64,000 bases of DNA from a virus (IMGVR_UViG_3300021471_000001:1-64000), one strand, 5' to 3'. Numbered from the stretch's first letter, positions 18,606 to 27,659 are shown. The notes: generated from the sequence alone by a model not told the origin. A program made the numbers and translations.

Positions 18606-18803
18606 CTATTTTTTCTTTTTTGGCTTTTTAGATTTAGCTTTTTGCCTTTGTTGACTTAAAATTATAGCTGTGTGCATGGCTTGTGCTTTTTTTTTGCTAT
18701 CAAAACACTTTATTACTGTACCTTTTGGTTTATCCGTTTTACTTCCTTTCTTTTTAGGATGTCCATGTACAACACACCATTTATCGCCTTTCTTTACTAC
18801 CAT
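18606..18803 (-). CDS. Small Lys-rich protein, 65 aa
   Basis: The product starts MVVKKGDKWCVVHGHPKKKG, continues with KGTVIKCFDSKKKAQAMHTAI and ends in a lysine-rich tail. The pattern 'W.V.HGHP ... I.CF.SK.KA..MH.AI' looks like the compact domains found in many small phage proteins of unknown role. The ribosome site overlaps the stop of 18813-18968, so the two are probably translated together. Nucleic-acid or virion-DNA binding is possible given the charge. Confidence 0.55.
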   Translation of the reverse strand: MVVKKGDKWCVVHGHPKKKGSKTDKPKGTVIKCFDSKKKAQAMHTAIILSQQRQKAKSKKPKKKK

Positions 18804-18812
18804 AGCTTTTAC

Positions 18813-18968
18813 CTACTTCTTTTTTTTCTTTTTTGGTTTCTTCCAAACTACTGTTGAGGCACAAACCGCTTCAGGATTTTTTACTCCACCTTTTTTCTTT
18901 ACATCTGCTACACACTTTTCAAACCTTTTCTTTGTAGCAGCGTCTTTAGGCTTTTTCTTTTTTGCCAC
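18813..18968 (-). CDS. Small Lys-rich protein with Cys pair, 51 aa (GTG start)
   Basis: GTG at 18968 follows AAGGAGTTATAAA and the frame runs 51 residues to TAG at 18813. The core is FEKCVADVKKKGGVKNPEAVC flanked by lysine tracts. A 'CV..V......NP.AVC' core recurs in small phage proteins near head genes, though the function is not known to me. It is followed with almost no gap by the equally lysine-rich 18606-18803. Confidence 0.5.
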   Translation of the reverse strand: MAKKKKPKDAATKKRFEKCVADVKKKGGVKNPEAVCASTVVWKKPKKKKKK

Positions 18969-19003
18969 TTTATAACTCCTTAATATTTACTAATTTATTA
19001 ATA

Positions 19004-19801
19004 TCAATCATACCCACTAGGTCCGTCATAGTGGATTGGTATGATTTGAGTCATGTAATAATACTTACCAAAGTTCCATTTGTTTTTATCTGCTAACATT
19101 AATTTCTCTGCTTTGCTATTCACAGGATAATAACAACAATTAGGTTTTTTAAAAATCCATGCCAAAACTATAATTGCCGAATGCGTTGCGTGTATTCCTA
19201 TACAACTGTCACTTTTCACAAGATGTACTAATTGTCTCACTGATAGCTTATCTATTAAATCCACAAGTCCACTTTCATCAGGGAAAGGATTGATTTCCTT
19301 TTTGTGATGTATTCGATCATAGTTTGCACCGATGAGATACACCTTTAATCCTTTCTCTTTGTTAATCTCAATAATCCTTTTGATAAGGTTCTCATTCATA
19401 ACGTCTCTGTCATCTTGGCCTGCCTTAGGATGAATAATCACATACCTGTTTTGATAGAGTTCTTCAAGCTGTTCCTTTTCTTGTTCTGTAAGATAAACTT
19501 CCAGCTTCTCACAATGTCCGATTGAAAGCAAGTCTTCAAGTTTTATTTCTGTATATCCTTCGAACTCATGTAAATGCGGTTCAATCGTATGTGTGTATTC
19601 TACTTGCTTAACCTCATCTATCCAATCTTGACCTGTGAATAAATCCTTTGAGTTTGGATTATGTGACACTATCAGTAGTTTTAAGTACTTATCAATATAG
19701 CTTTCCGTATATTTCTTAACCCTTGCGAAAAAGTCATTCTGGAAAAACTCGAAATATATATCGCCTAATCCCCCTCCAGTACTGAATATAAACTTATTCA
19801 T
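19004..19801 (-). CDS. GT9-like (heptosyltransferase-type) glycosyltransferase
   Basis: At 265 residues this is a shortened GT-B protein. It has STGGGLGDIYFEF at the N-terminus, IIHPKAGQDDRDV in the middle and SVRQLVHLVKSDSCIGIHATHSAIIVLAW near the C-terminus. This matches the nucleotide-sugar half of ADP-heptose:LPS heptosyltransferases (family 9), in which a conserved Asp/Ser and His line the donor pocket. It overlaps the end of the methyltransferase 19794-20453. A full-length heptosyltransferase is about 320-350 residues, so the acceptor domain is reduced. Confidence 0.65.
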   Translation of the reverse strand: MNKFIFSTGGGLGDIYFEFFQNDFFARVKKYTESYIDKYLKLLIVSHNPNSKDLFTGQDWIDEVKQVEYTHTIEPHLHEFEGYTEIKLEDLLSIGHCEKLEVYLTEQEKEQLEELYQNRYVIIHPKAGQDDRDVMNENLIKRIIEINKEKGLKVYLIGANYDRIHHKKEINPFPDESGLVDLIDKLSVRQLVHLVKSDSCIGIHATHSAIIVLAWIFKKPNCCYYPVNSKAEKLMLADKNKWNFGKYYYMTQIIPIHYDGPSGYD

Positions 19802-20453
19802 CTTCGTCTATCTCGTCTTCATCTTCATCAAATGGGACTATATCTATAACGTCTTTTAGTATGAAAGCCATTCCCGTCCAACTATCTGGTTGATGAATAT
19901 ACTTGACAGTACATTTATCGCTATTCTTTTTCTCGAAATTCTCTACCACAGCTCGAACGTCCTTATTTGCCAAATCGTCAACAATGACTCCGCCCTTCTT
20001 GCTACATCTTTTGAAAGCCCAATCTAACTGTTTCTCAACACTACTCTTAGAAATCTCATTATCAATCAAAATAAAATCATAAGTATCGGGATTATCCTTT
20101 ATGAACTTTCGCCAATCCTCATCATATAACGTGAATACATAGTCTTGAAGCAAGTTTTGTTTAAGTATGTCATTCTGTCCTTTGTATTCAGAGCCATTAT
20201 CGACAATCTCAATAGTTTTTACACTATCTCCAAGAGCTTCTACTATGCTTTTCGTGGAACATCCATATAAACCGCCAAGAATAAGTAAATTGAACTTTTT
20301 ATTCTTTGCAAATCTGCTCTTGACGAACTTTGCAAAGCTATACATTAAGTTGTAATACTTGTCAGAGTAAATGTGACCGCTATTTTTGTAATACTCTGGA
20401 AATGTGAAATTACTAAATAGCTTCTTTAAGTCTATTTTTTCTATACTAAACAT
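19794..20453 (-). CDS. Class I SAM-dependent methyltransferase-like protein
   Basis: This 219-residue protein contains NLLILGGLYGCSTKSIVEAL (SAM-binding strand and loop), SVKTIEIVDNG (acidic strand 2) and DTYDFILIDNE followed by KKGGVIVDDL. This order fits class I methyltransferases of the TylF or sugar-O-methyltransferase type. It ends in an acidic tail (FDEDEDEIDEDE). Between two heptosyltransferase-like genes, it probably methylates a sugar or a glycosylated product. It starts after a weak GGAAG site. Confidence 0.6.
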   Translation of the reverse strand: MFSIEKIDLKKLFSNFTFPEYYKNSGHIYSDKYYNLMYSFAKFVKSRFAKNKKFNLLILGGLYGCSTKSIVEALGDSVKTIEIVDNGSEYKGQNDILKQNLLQDYVFTLYDEDWRKFIKDNPDTYDFILIDNEISKSSVEKQLDWAFKRCSKKGGVIVDDLANKDVRAVVENFEKKNSDKCTVKYIHQPDSWTGMAFILKDVIDIVPFDEDEDEIDEDE

Positions 20454-20481
20454 TTTTTTTCTTCCTTTCAGGACTGTATTA

Positions 20482-21336
20482 TCACAATCCTAATATATAT
20501 TTGTTTATATAACCATAAAAATGCTGACTATTGTACTTTGGAAATATGACCTCATAGCTCTTTTCGAAGTTTTTCTTTTTCATCCAACTACCTAACATCT
20601 TCTCTAGCTGTGGAAAATATAACATATATATAGGGACATCCATCATGTCAGCTAGTATATGCAAGCCTGATTGAAAGCCATACAAAAACCTACCGTGCTT
20701 TATAACCTCCACTATAAAGTCAAAGCTCTTTTTGAAAAAGATATAAAAGTCTTTATTAAGTTTCATTCCTTGCTGTTGAAGAAAGCTATTAGCTATATCC
20801 AAATTATCTTTATCCCATTCTGCTCCTATCAATACAGGAATTAACTCTTTCTTATACTCTAAACACACTTTAACATAATCAACAGCATTGATAAAGCCGT
20901 TATTTCCTTTGTTAGACATAAAGATAACATAGTAATCTTTGTCTAAACCCCTCTTGAACTTTTCAAATTGTTTCCTTGCTTCGTCAAATACGAGTAGTTC
21001 GTATTCTTCTACTAAGTCACTTTCTAAAAAGCACTTCTCAACTCGATGTCCAGCTTCTAACCACCCATTTACCATTATAGGATTGAGTTTATTTAACGTA
21101 ATCTGTTCATTTATGCCTTTTTTCCAATCAAACCAGTTAGGATTATTTTGTCTTACATATTCTACGGAGTTTGTAATGGGTATTAAGTCAAGATAAGGTT
21201 TGCTACGCAACGGAGCATGGTCCTGAACCTTCCAATTCACCTTCAAGCCATATTTTAAAGCATAGGGGTAAACAAATTGTACACTCCAATGTATATCACC
21301 TATACCAGGAGGCACTAAAACGTCTATAGTATTCAT
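20482..21336 (-). CDS. GT9-like glycosyltransferase
   Basis: This 284-residue protein starts MNTIDVLVPPGIGDIHWSVQ, the 'GIGD..W' loop typical of heptosyltransferase-like GT-B enzymes. It later has YYVIFMSNKGNNGFINAVDY and FDFIVEVIKHGRFLYGFQSGLHILADMMDVPIYML, the C-terminal donor domain with its conserved 'G..SG..IlAd...vP'. It is related in layout to 19004-19801. Its start overlaps the stop of the methyltransferase 21333-22016, showing translational coupling. Confidence 0.65.
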   Translation of the reverse strand: MNTIDVLVPPGIGDIHWSVQFVYPYALKYGLKVNWKVQDHAPLRSKPYLDLIPITNSVEYVRQNNPNWFDWKKGINEQITLNKLNPIMVNGWLEAGHRVEKCFLESDLVEEYELLVFDEARKQFEKFKRGLDKDYYVIFMSNKGNNGFINAVDYVKVCLEYKKELIPVLIGAEWDKDNLDIANSFLQQQGMKLNKDFYIFFKKSFDFIVEVIKHGRFLYGFQSGLHILADMMDVPIYMLYFPQLEKMLGSWMKKKNFEKSYEVIFPKYNSQHFYGYINKYILGL

Positions 21337-22016
21337 TTTTTAACTCCTATCATTGTTAAAATATTATTCCGAATGTACTTTCGGACAGTATCTTCATCAA
21401 AGCCCCTATACAAAACTTTAAACCCTTTTTTATTCATAAGTCTTTCTAGCGTGCCCTCATTGAAGTAACACAAATGTTCATTCGGCTTGTAGTGTCTCCA
21501 ATTTGGGTAAAAGCCAATCGACTTTGGAGCACTCGGTGTACTGATAACAATATACTTAGTGTTTAATCCAAACAAAACGTCTATCTCACTAAATGTCATG
21601 TGTTCTATACTGTCAAAAGCCGTTACTATATCAAACTTTAAGCTTGTTTTCTTTATATCAATCCACTTAACACCCACATCTACACCATGAACATCGTAAC
21701 CATAACACGTAAGACCATGTTTCTCAAACCTTTTTAAGAACGTGCCTAATCCAAAACCTACATCTAATAACGTTTCACATGTCTTATCGTCTTTTATGAT
21801 ATAGCTATATATCATGTCCATACGTAAAAACGTAACCAATAAACTGTCTTTCTCATACAGATTCTTATAATAATCCAAATACTTTTCATTATATTCAAAC
21901 TTATCTTTAATATCATACTGCCATGTAAAGCCACAATCAGTACACTGATACAGATTCGTATCATACGTAACGTATTCGTCACAGTCGCATACATAACATA
22001 TATCTCTGTTTTCCAT
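21333..22016 (-). CDS. Zinc-ribbon plus class I methyltransferase
   Basis: The N-terminus has CYVCDCDEYV and CTDCGFTWQY, a zinc ribbon. The SAM domain follows with ETLLDVGFGLGTFLKRFEKH, YGYDVHG, FDIVTAFDSIEHM, and HYKPNEHLCYFNEGTLERLM. This zinc ribbon plus Methyltransf-23-like layout is typical of enzymes in sugar and polysaccharide modification clusters. It is the first gene of the glycosylation block in transcription order, 14 bases after the connector gene 22031-22399. Confidence 0.75.
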   Translation of the reverse strand: MENRDICYVCDCDEYVTYDTNLYQCTDCGFTWQYDIKDKFEYNEKYLDYYKNLYEKDSLLVTFLRMDMIYSYIIKDDKTCETLLDVGFGLGTFLKRFEKHGLTCYGYDVHGVDVGVKWIDIKKTSLKFDIVTAFDSIEHMTFSEIDVLFGLNTKYIVISTPSAPKSIGFYPNWRHYKPNEHLCYFNEGTLERLMNKKGFKVLYRGFDEDTVRKYIRNNILTMIGVKK

Positions 22017-22030
22017 TTATCAAAGTACCT

Positions 22031-22399
22031 TTAAAACGTAATATCTTGCTTGTCGTGTCTGCTAACAAGTAATTCCGCACCTGTAAAAATTGCAGGGAAC
22101 GGGATTATCTCTTCCACCTTATAATACATATCATCTTTCTTTATACGATACTCTTTCCTATTGTCAAAAGAGACACCTTTTACTATAACTTTCGCTTCTA
22201 TAGATATTTCTTGTAAATGGTCACCACTAGAACCACCGCTCTTAGTGATGGAACGAGTATTTTTATTTAGCTTTATACTTTCATCCCAAAAACAATGACC
22301 AGTTTTAATGTTTTCTGCCTTTGGCTTGTAATTATCATCATATCCTATTTCTGCTATAGTTATGGTAGCATTGCGAAAGAAGGTACTAAAATCTGCCAT
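22031..22399 (-). CDS. Putative head-tail joining protein, 122 aa
   Basis: The beta-rich protein MADFSTFFRNATITIAEIGY... has the size and position of a head-completion (stopper) protein after the adaptor gene 22400-22906, which it abuts. It carries short strands such as EISIEAKVIVKGVSFDNRKEY ending in ELLVSRHDKQDITF. No motif proves the role; position between capsid and tail genes is the main support. Confidence 0.5.
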   Translation of the reverse strand: MADFSTFFRNATITIAEIGYDDNYKPKAENIKTGHCFWDESIKLNKNTRSITKSGGSSGDHLQEISIEAKVIVKGVSFDNRKEYRIKKDDMYYKVEEIIPFPAIFTGAELLVSRHDKQDITF

Positions 22400-22906
22400 T
22401 TAGCTTCTCTCCCACCTTTGCATATATGGTGTATTTCGCAAGTTTTGATTCTCGTCTACAAAAAGCTCAATCAAAGCTATCACATTCTCAGGTAACGTCT
22501 CACCCTTCAATTCCATAGAAAAGTCTAAAGAACCTACTGACACATCTTTTACATTTATCCGTTGTAACTTTTGTAACTCTCTGTTACCCGATTGGTCAAT
22601 CCAATCAACTATTAACTCGCACTGAGCTCGTTTTATCTCGTCTGGTATCTTATATTCATAAGCTGACATTGAGGACAAATACGGATACTTTCTTGGAAAT
22701 TCGAGTGGCTGTGTATCTACAACCTTCTCACCTTTCCAAATAAGCTGATTAAGGCGACGTTGGGCTGTTATGATGTAATTTATCTTTGTTTGAGTAGAAA
22801 GACTAGCCCAATCGTCACCAATGAAAGCATTTGTGGTAACGTATTCATCTATATATGTATAATCAGCAAATGAATTAATCCCAGCTTTCACATCGCTTTC
22901 TGTCAT
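22400..22906 (-). CDS. Head-tail adaptor-like protein
   Basis: This 168-residue helical protein contains 'YVTTNAFIGDDWASLSTQTKINYIITAQRRLNQLIWKG', 'LEFPRK' and 'IPDEIKRAQCELIVDWI'. This arrangement is widely seen in phage adaptor proteins of the gp6/gp15 type (some annotated as DnaT-like), which bind the portal ring. It lies downstream of the capsid and a 70-residue ORF, as expected. It starts at ATG 22906 just ahead of gene 22918-23130. Confidence 0.65.
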   Translation of the reverse strand: MTESDVKAGINSFADYTYIDEYVTTNAFIGDDWASLSTQTKINYIITAQRRLNQLIWKGEKVVDTQPLEFPRKYPYLSSMSAYEYKIPDEIKRAQCELIVDWIDQSGNRELQKLQRINVKDVSVGSLDFSMELKGETLPENVIALIELFVDENQNLRNTPYMQRWERS

Positions 22907-22917
22907 ATCTTCCTCGT

Positions 22918-23130
22918 CTAACTCCAGGGTGGATCAGTCCATGTGTAACTATCAGTTAACTCCATGTCTTTTACAACCTTAATATTGGACGTTGCATAGT
23001 CCGCTGACATAGAATCAAACGCCGTTTGTGGCTGATCATAATCTATAGGAGTATATCTACTCGCTCTAACCTCTTGTTTGACTTTCCAAGTACCATCTGT
23101 ATCGTAATATATAACAAAAAAATCTGCCAT
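22918..23130 (-). CDS. Small virion-region protein, 70 aa
   Basis: MADFFVIYYDTDGTWKVKQEVRASRY... follows a perfect ribosome site (AGGAGG) and lies between the capsid and adaptor genes. It is beta-rich and ends in WTDPPWS. I do not recognise it; a capsid decoration or connector role is possible from position only. Confidence 0.55.
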   Translation of the reverse strand: MADFFVIYYDTDGTWKVKQEVRASRYTPIDYDQPQTAFDSMSADYATSNIKVVKDMELTDSYTWTDPPWS

Positions 23131-23159
23131 AGAAACCTCCTATCATTCTATAGTAGCCA

Positions 23160-24053
23160 TTAATGGAGGACTTCTATAACCCATTCACTGCGTAGTACCT
23201 TAACTCCAAAGTATAGATCAAGGTTCATCTTCCATCCAACGTTATCTAAGTCATATTGCATTGTGTATCTTATACTCAGATTAGTTTCATCATCAGTATA
23301 AATGTTAGAAACCACTCCGTTAGCTTCAATTGCGTCTAATGGTGCTGACACAATAGCTACTGCTGGTTCTATCATTGCAAAACCTCGATAACCTGAACCA
23401 GATGCAGGTATCAACTGCGATTGATGGAAATTCAAACCTAAGTACGGACTTAAAGAACCCTTTTGCATTACATTGGCATTCCCATAAGTATTTGCATTAC
23501 GATACTCTGTTATATTTAGTATGTCTTTCTTCCCTTCAGGGCCTATAACTACGTGTCTAGGATACTCTTCATCTGCAAGCTCAGTGTCGAATGTCTTAAC
23601 TATATTTTCTATAACGGTTGTATCGATATCTGAACCTAAACTTCCTACAGTAGTGCCAGCATTAGCAAGTATTTCATCTATGATAATGTTTTCTACTTTC
23701 TTTTTTAAAGCTCTTCCACCCTGACTTCCGTATACCTCTTGGATATTTTGCTTTGATGTAACACTCAAAGTGTCTTCCAAAAGGATAGGTACGTTTACGT
23801 GTTTATTTAAGGTAACACTTACAACGGAAGTAGAAGCACCACCAAATGTTAAAGCCGTTCCTGGTGTCTTTTCCACCGCCGTAAAGTCGCCAAAATCTGG
23901 TACTTGAACCGTTCCGTGTTCGGGCATTTCTGATTCATATCGTCTAGTACACAGTTTAGCGATTACAAAGTTTTCTTTAAAATACTCTAAAACCTGTCTT
24001 GAAATTGTGGTACCAACTATATCAGCGTTGGTCGTTACATTAAAAGTTGCCAT
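23160..24053 (-). CDS. Major capsid protein
   Basis: This 297-residue protein begins MATFNVTTNADIVGTTISRQVLEYF and contains FVIAKLCTRRYESEM, TVQVPDFGDF, TLNKHVNVPILLEDTLS and ALKKKVENIIIDEIL. These match the N-arm, E-loop and spine-helix order of HK97-fold capsid proteins of the P22 coat-like group. It follows a coiled-coil scaffold gene and portal, and precedes connector genes. Its size fits a protein assembled with a separate scaffold rather than a long cleaved N-terminal delta domain. Confidence 0.85.
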   Translation of the reverse strand: MATFNVTTNADIVGTTISRQVLEYFKENFVIAKLCTRRYESEMPEHGTVQVPDFGDFTAVEKTPGTALTFGGASTSVVSVTLNKHVNVPILLEDTLSVTSKQNIQEVYGSQGGRALKKKVENIIIDEILANAGTTVGSLGSDIDTTVIENIVKTFDTELADEEYPRHVVIGPEGKKDILNITEYRNANTYGNANVMQKGSLSPYLGLNFHQSQLIPASGSGYRGFAMIEPAVAIVSAPLDAIEANGVVSNIYTDDETNLSIRYTMQYDLDNVGWKMNLDLYFGVKVLRSEWVIEVLH

Positions 24054-24112
24054 CTTATTTTACCTCGCTTTGATGTTTTATTTTAAGTATATGACAACCT
24101 AGTTCTCTAATC

Positions 24113-24949
24113 TTATCTTGTTTTTCCGAAACCCTTCCTAAGCAAATGCGGTATCTGTTTTTGGAATTCTTCTTTACTCATTTGTTTTATATCATCAGCA
24201 GTGATTTCAGTACCAAACTTCTTTCGTCTATTCACAGTAGAAATGCCTGTTCCTACTTTTTCTTTTTTAAAGCAATAGCTTAACTCTTTCTCATAGAGCT
24301 CTGCCAAAAGATCGTCTGGTGTATACAAGTCTCCCTTTGCTTTGTTAATCATTACTTCACCGTCTTTATCTACTATGACAAGGTTTCCATCGTCATCAAA
24401 TTCCATAAACTGCATTAACCGATTAATTACGTGTTCCCTTGCTTCCGTATTGTGTGTTGAGTACTCAAAATCACCAATTGCTGTAATCGCAGAGTAACGC
24501 TTTCTTTCCTCAAGTCTCGCTAGTCTTTCCTCTTCCATCTTTTTCGCCAACTCTTCTTTTTCCTTCATGATAGCTTGTATCTCTTTCATCTTTTTCTCAC
24601 TCAGTCTTCTACGCTCTTCTTCAAGCTTTTTCTCAAACTCAAGTTCTGGTGTCTTACCATCTTTCTGTTTTTCCAGCTCTTCAATATATTTTTGAAACTT
24701 ATCATACTCTTCTACACTAAGAACACGCTGTCTTTCTGGATCGATTAATTTACCTTCTTCTTTTAACCTTTCGATTTCGGCTTTATGTTCTTTTGTCAAT
24801 CTTTTAATCGCCTCACTAGCCCCGATTCTTCTCGCCTTGTCAAACAATTCCTTTGTAGTATCCTTCTCTTGCTTTGGTTTTTCATCTGTTTCGGATTTTT
24901 CTTCAACCTGTTCTTCCTGTTCTAAGTTGTCTTTTACTTTTTCTTCCAT
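24113..24949 (-). CDS. Capsid scaffold protein
   Basis: The 278-residue protein is Glu/Lys-rich with a long coiled coil over about residues 40-160 (KFQKYIEELEKQKDG; EEERRRLSEKKMKEIQAIMK). A compact C-terminal part follows (DDLLAELYEKELSYCFKKE) and it ends HLLRKGFGKTR. The profile matches GP20-type scaffolds encoded between portal and capsid. The start ATG 24949 has AAAGGAG. No protease domain is visible, so maturation cleavage, if any, needs another protein. Confidence 0.8.
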   Translation of the reverse strand: MEEKVKDNLEQEEQVEEKSETDEKPKQEKDTTKELFDKARRIGASEAIKRLTKEHKAEIERLKEEGKLIDPERQRVLSVEEYDKFQKYIEELEKQKDGKTPELEFEKKLEEERRRLSEKKMKEIQAIMKEKEELAKKMEEERLARLEERKRYSAITAIGDFEYSTHNTEAREHVINRLMQFMEFDDDGNLVIVDKDGEVMINKAKGDLYTPDDLLAELYEKELSYCFKKEKVGTGISTVNRRKKFGTEITADDIKQMSKEEFQKQIPHLLRKGFGKTR

Positions 24950-25025
24950 TTTTATACTCCTTTCGAGTCATGATTTTTATACTCAATCACGAGTCTTTGT
25001 ATTTGTGAAAAAGCGTTTAAAGTAT

Positions 25026-26549
25026 TTACGCTTTTTCTTGTATGTTTTGTCCCTGCCCTGGTACTTGTTTTTGTCCCTCTGGTATTGTCTCTATTATTTC
25101 CTGTTCTTCTTTCTTAGGTTCTTCTGTTACCTTTTCCTGTTTCAACTCTTCTTTATAGTGCTTTTCTATTTCCTTATATACTCTCTTCTCTAAGTCTGCT
25201 GATAACGATAATTGTTCTGATACTAGCTGCTTTACAGCCTCAGCCTTTGCTGTTGGAGAATATCCATGTATGTCAGCATGGTCTATAAACGTATATAGCT
25301 CTTCTATCTTCTTAGAAACGTCTATGATATTATAATTACGTGGATAAGTTATTTTTATTTCCTTTATGAACTCATCATAAGAAACATCAAGTGTGTTAGG
25401 ATGTACTTTGTAAACATCATACCAAACCTTACATTCAAAGTTTTCCATCTGATTGGCTATTTGAATGATGGTTTCATACGTGTTGGTATAATCCATTATC
25501 ATGCTTATCCCTGATTGGTAAGAAGAAGTAGCTGAACCTTTTGCCTTAAAACCTGCTATATCTGCCATTCTATCAAGTAAGAAGTTTATCATTTCCCTTT
25601 TATCTTTCATTGTAGATAGGTCAGGGGTTAAGAATGTCGGCTTGAAGGCGTTATCGTCCAATCCCTTCATTATTACTGCACGCTTTGTACTTAAGTCTAT
25701 TGGTGTTTTTTCTCTTTCACCAGTTGTTGTGTTTATTCTAATTCCTGTATCAAGCTCTGGTAACATTAATAGATTAAACGCATTCTGAAAAACCTCTTCA
25801 TCATGTAAACTCATATAATTCATAATCTGTATATCGCATTCTAGTAAGCTTTCCGAAAAGCTATCACCGACCATATCAAAGTCAACGTCTCTTAAACACA
25901 ATGGCACAAGTGGGACAAGCCCGTAACCGTGATTTGCACCTTCGCCTGAAATAATTGAACCATCGCTTTCATACCACTGAAAAGACTTCTCATCATACAA
26001 TAAATACCGTTTCTCCGATTTATGCTCTGTGAAAGGCGTATACTCATCAAAAATATCATACTTTATCACTACCCAATCATAATTTCCATACTTATCCTTA
26101 TACCAATCTATGACATCTTCAAATGACACTGACTTTACGAATACTTCACCTGTATCATTATCAAGGTCAATAAAGGCATAAGCTACTTTCGTTATTAGAC
26201 TTAACACTCCTAGCTGCTTAAAGAAGTTATCCGCTTGTGTCCCTTTACCATCTAGATTTTCCTCATAAGGTATTAATATGTTTTTGTATTTCCCAAAGTT
26301 CCTCTCTACATAGCCATCTGAACCGAACAATACCTTAAAATATAAGTCTATGTACATTTTGAAGAAGTTTAAATGTATAGTTCTTTTGCAACGCTCTTCA
26401 AAATCAAGTGATGTTTCTCGTTTATGCTTATACAAAGCCTTTTCGAGAAACCCTCGATTCATATAACAGCGTAATGCTAAGTCTACATAGCTAATGTTCT
26501 CTTTGTAAATGTCATGTTGCTGAATAATAAGCTTATTTTTGCTTGCCAC
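25026..26549 (-). CDS. Portal protein (GTG start)
   Basis: This 507-residue protein lies upstream of scaffold and capsid. It shows features of SPP1 Gp6-like portals: an early helix with YVERNFGKYKNILIPY, a central strand region with YDWVVIKYDIFDEY, and 'GYGLVPLVPL'. A long helix follows (INFLLDRMADIAGF), then KGSATSSYQSGISMIMDYTNTYETI. The start is GTG at 26549 after a GGTGGA site. The C-terminus is acidic and Gln-rich. It forms the dodecameric DNA gate at the capsid vertex. Confidence 0.85.
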   Translation of the reverse strand: MASKNKLIIQQHDIYKENISYVDLALRCYMNRGFLEKALYKHKRETSLDFEERCKRTIHLNFFKMYIDLYFKVLFGSDGYVERNFGKYKNILIPYEENLDGKGTQADNFFKQLGVLSLITKVAYAFIDLDNDTGEVFVKSVSFEDVIDWYKDKYGNYDWVVIKYDIFDEYTPFTEHKSEKRYLLYDEKSFQWYESDGSIISGEGANHGYGLVPLVPLCLRDVDFDMVGDSFSESLLECDIQIMNYMSLHDEEVFQNAFNLLMLPELDTGIRINTTTGEREKTPIDLSTKRAVIMKGLDDNAFKPTFLTPDLSTMKDKREMINFLLDRMADIAGFKAKGSATSSYQSGISMIMDYTNTYETIIQIANQMENFECKVWYDVYKVHPNTLDVSYDEFIKEIKITYPRNYNIIDVSKKIEELYTFIDHADIHGYSPTAKAEAVKQLVSEQLSLSADLEKRVYKEIEKHYKEELKQEKVTEEPKKEEQEIIETIPEGQKQVPGQGQNIQEKA

Positions 26550-26585
26550 TTTTCCACCAATAATATCATAATTTAATCAAATAGT

Positions 26586-26616
26586 TTTGTCCCTGTCATA
26601 GTGAAACAGGGACAAA
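26586..26616 (-). other. Perfect 11-bp hairpin upstream of the portal gene
   Basis: TTTGTCCCTGT (26586-26596) pairs perfectly with ACAGGGACAAA (26606-26616) around a nine-base loop. It lies in the 350-base gap between the plus-strand gene and the portal gene, 37 bases upstream of the portal start. It lacks a good T-tract on either strand. It may protect or regulate the portal message, or terminate weakly in both directions. Confidence 0.5.
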
Positions 26617-26684
26617 TATTTCTCAGGAGTAAGCTATGACAAGTATTTTTTACACTTTATCATTTATAATTCCACTCTATATAT

Positions 26685-26713
26685 AAATAAACACTTTTTT
26701 TGTTAAAAGTCAA
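26685..26713 (-). promoter_or_regulatory. Possible promoter for the portal-capsid operon
   Basis: On the minus strand TTGACT (26708-26713) is followed, after 17 bases, by TTATTT (26685-26690) and then by more AT-rich sequence with TATATA. The -35 and the T run after it match the stronger promoter at 36575-36603. The -10 is poor, so the exact position is uncertain. The rest of the 26550-26899 gap is very AT-rich with no other clear feature. Confidence 0.35.
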
Positions 26714-26899
26714 GGGCAATCCTAACTTTTTACTATATTTATATATATATCTATATGATATTTATATAATAAAACCTTAAGTTTTTTGTAATTTTTTTTC
26801 TACTTTTTAATAAAAAGCCAGCTGTAAATAAAAATAAAAAAAATGACACGGTTCTTACAAAAACGGTGTTAAGTGCCAAAAAATCTTAGGAGGTTCAAA

Positions 26900-27529
26900 A
26901 TGGAAAAAATGGAAAAAATAAAAACTAATTTTAACGACTTAAAAAAAGGACTAGAAGCAAAAAAAGATGAATATTTTAACCTATGTTATGAAACTTGTAG
27001 GGTTATAGATGAGCTAATACATCAAAACAAGGGAATATTCTTCCCAAACCTTGATGACCTTATTTTGGACCATAAGTTCAGAATAACTAAGGTTGACAGC
27101 GTCCAATTTAACGTTAGGAATATGCATTACGACCTGTTGTTTTATTTATTTCAATACCAAAAGGATAAAAGGTGCTGTTACTACTATGACAGCTATACCT
27201 ACGAACTGTTGAACAATGTTTTTTCCGACAATAAGAAAAAATATTACTGCAATTTGATAAAGGAATTAGAAAAAAATGAGTTTTACATATACAAAAATTT
27301 GGATCACATTGATTGTATAAAATGTAAATATAAAGACAAGTGGTATGTAATACAAGTTTTTTTGTCTGAAAACATCGACATATATGAAGATGAGGTCTTG
27401 TTTTCAGACAAGAAGTATGTTTTTTCAATTTGGAAAAACGATAATGAAGTTTTTCCAATTATTAAAGAAATAATGCTATGTCACTTAGAATCTGAGGAAT
27501 TCTCAGATCACATAAAAGCATTTGGATAA
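26900..27529 (+). CDS. Lone plus-strand gene, unknown protein of 209 aa
   Basis: This is the only convincing plus-strand gene. The start is placed at ATG 26900 (MEKMEKIKTNF), after a perfect AGGAGG, rather than an upstream in-frame GTG without a site. The protein is Lys/Asn/Tyr-rich with CCYYYDSYTYELL and HIDCIKCKYKDKWYVIQV, and shows no signal peptide, membrane segment or known motif. It sits between the reductase and portal genes, is AT-rich, and has its own AT-rich upstream region and T-rich downstream region. It may be a separately expressed accessory ('moron') gene. Confidence 0.75.
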   Translation: MEKMEKIKTNFNDLKKGLEAKKDEYFNLCYETCRVIDELIHQNKGIFFPNLDDLILDHKFRITKVDSVQFNVRNMHYDLLFYLFQYQKDKRCCYYYDSYTYELLNNVFSDNKKKYYCNLIKELEKNEFYIYKNLDHIDCIKCKYKDKWYVIQVFLSENIDIYEDEVLFSDKKYVFSIWKNDNEVFPIIKEIMLCHLESEEFSDHIKAFG

Positions 27530-27659
27530 TCCGTTTCACCACATTCACACATCTTTGTATTTTTTTTTAATAGTTTATTTCTTTTTGTTTTTTAACTATT
27601 CCTATCTTTTACCTCTATGCTTAATCCTAACGTAGGGGCTTTTCCTACCCTCACTATCT

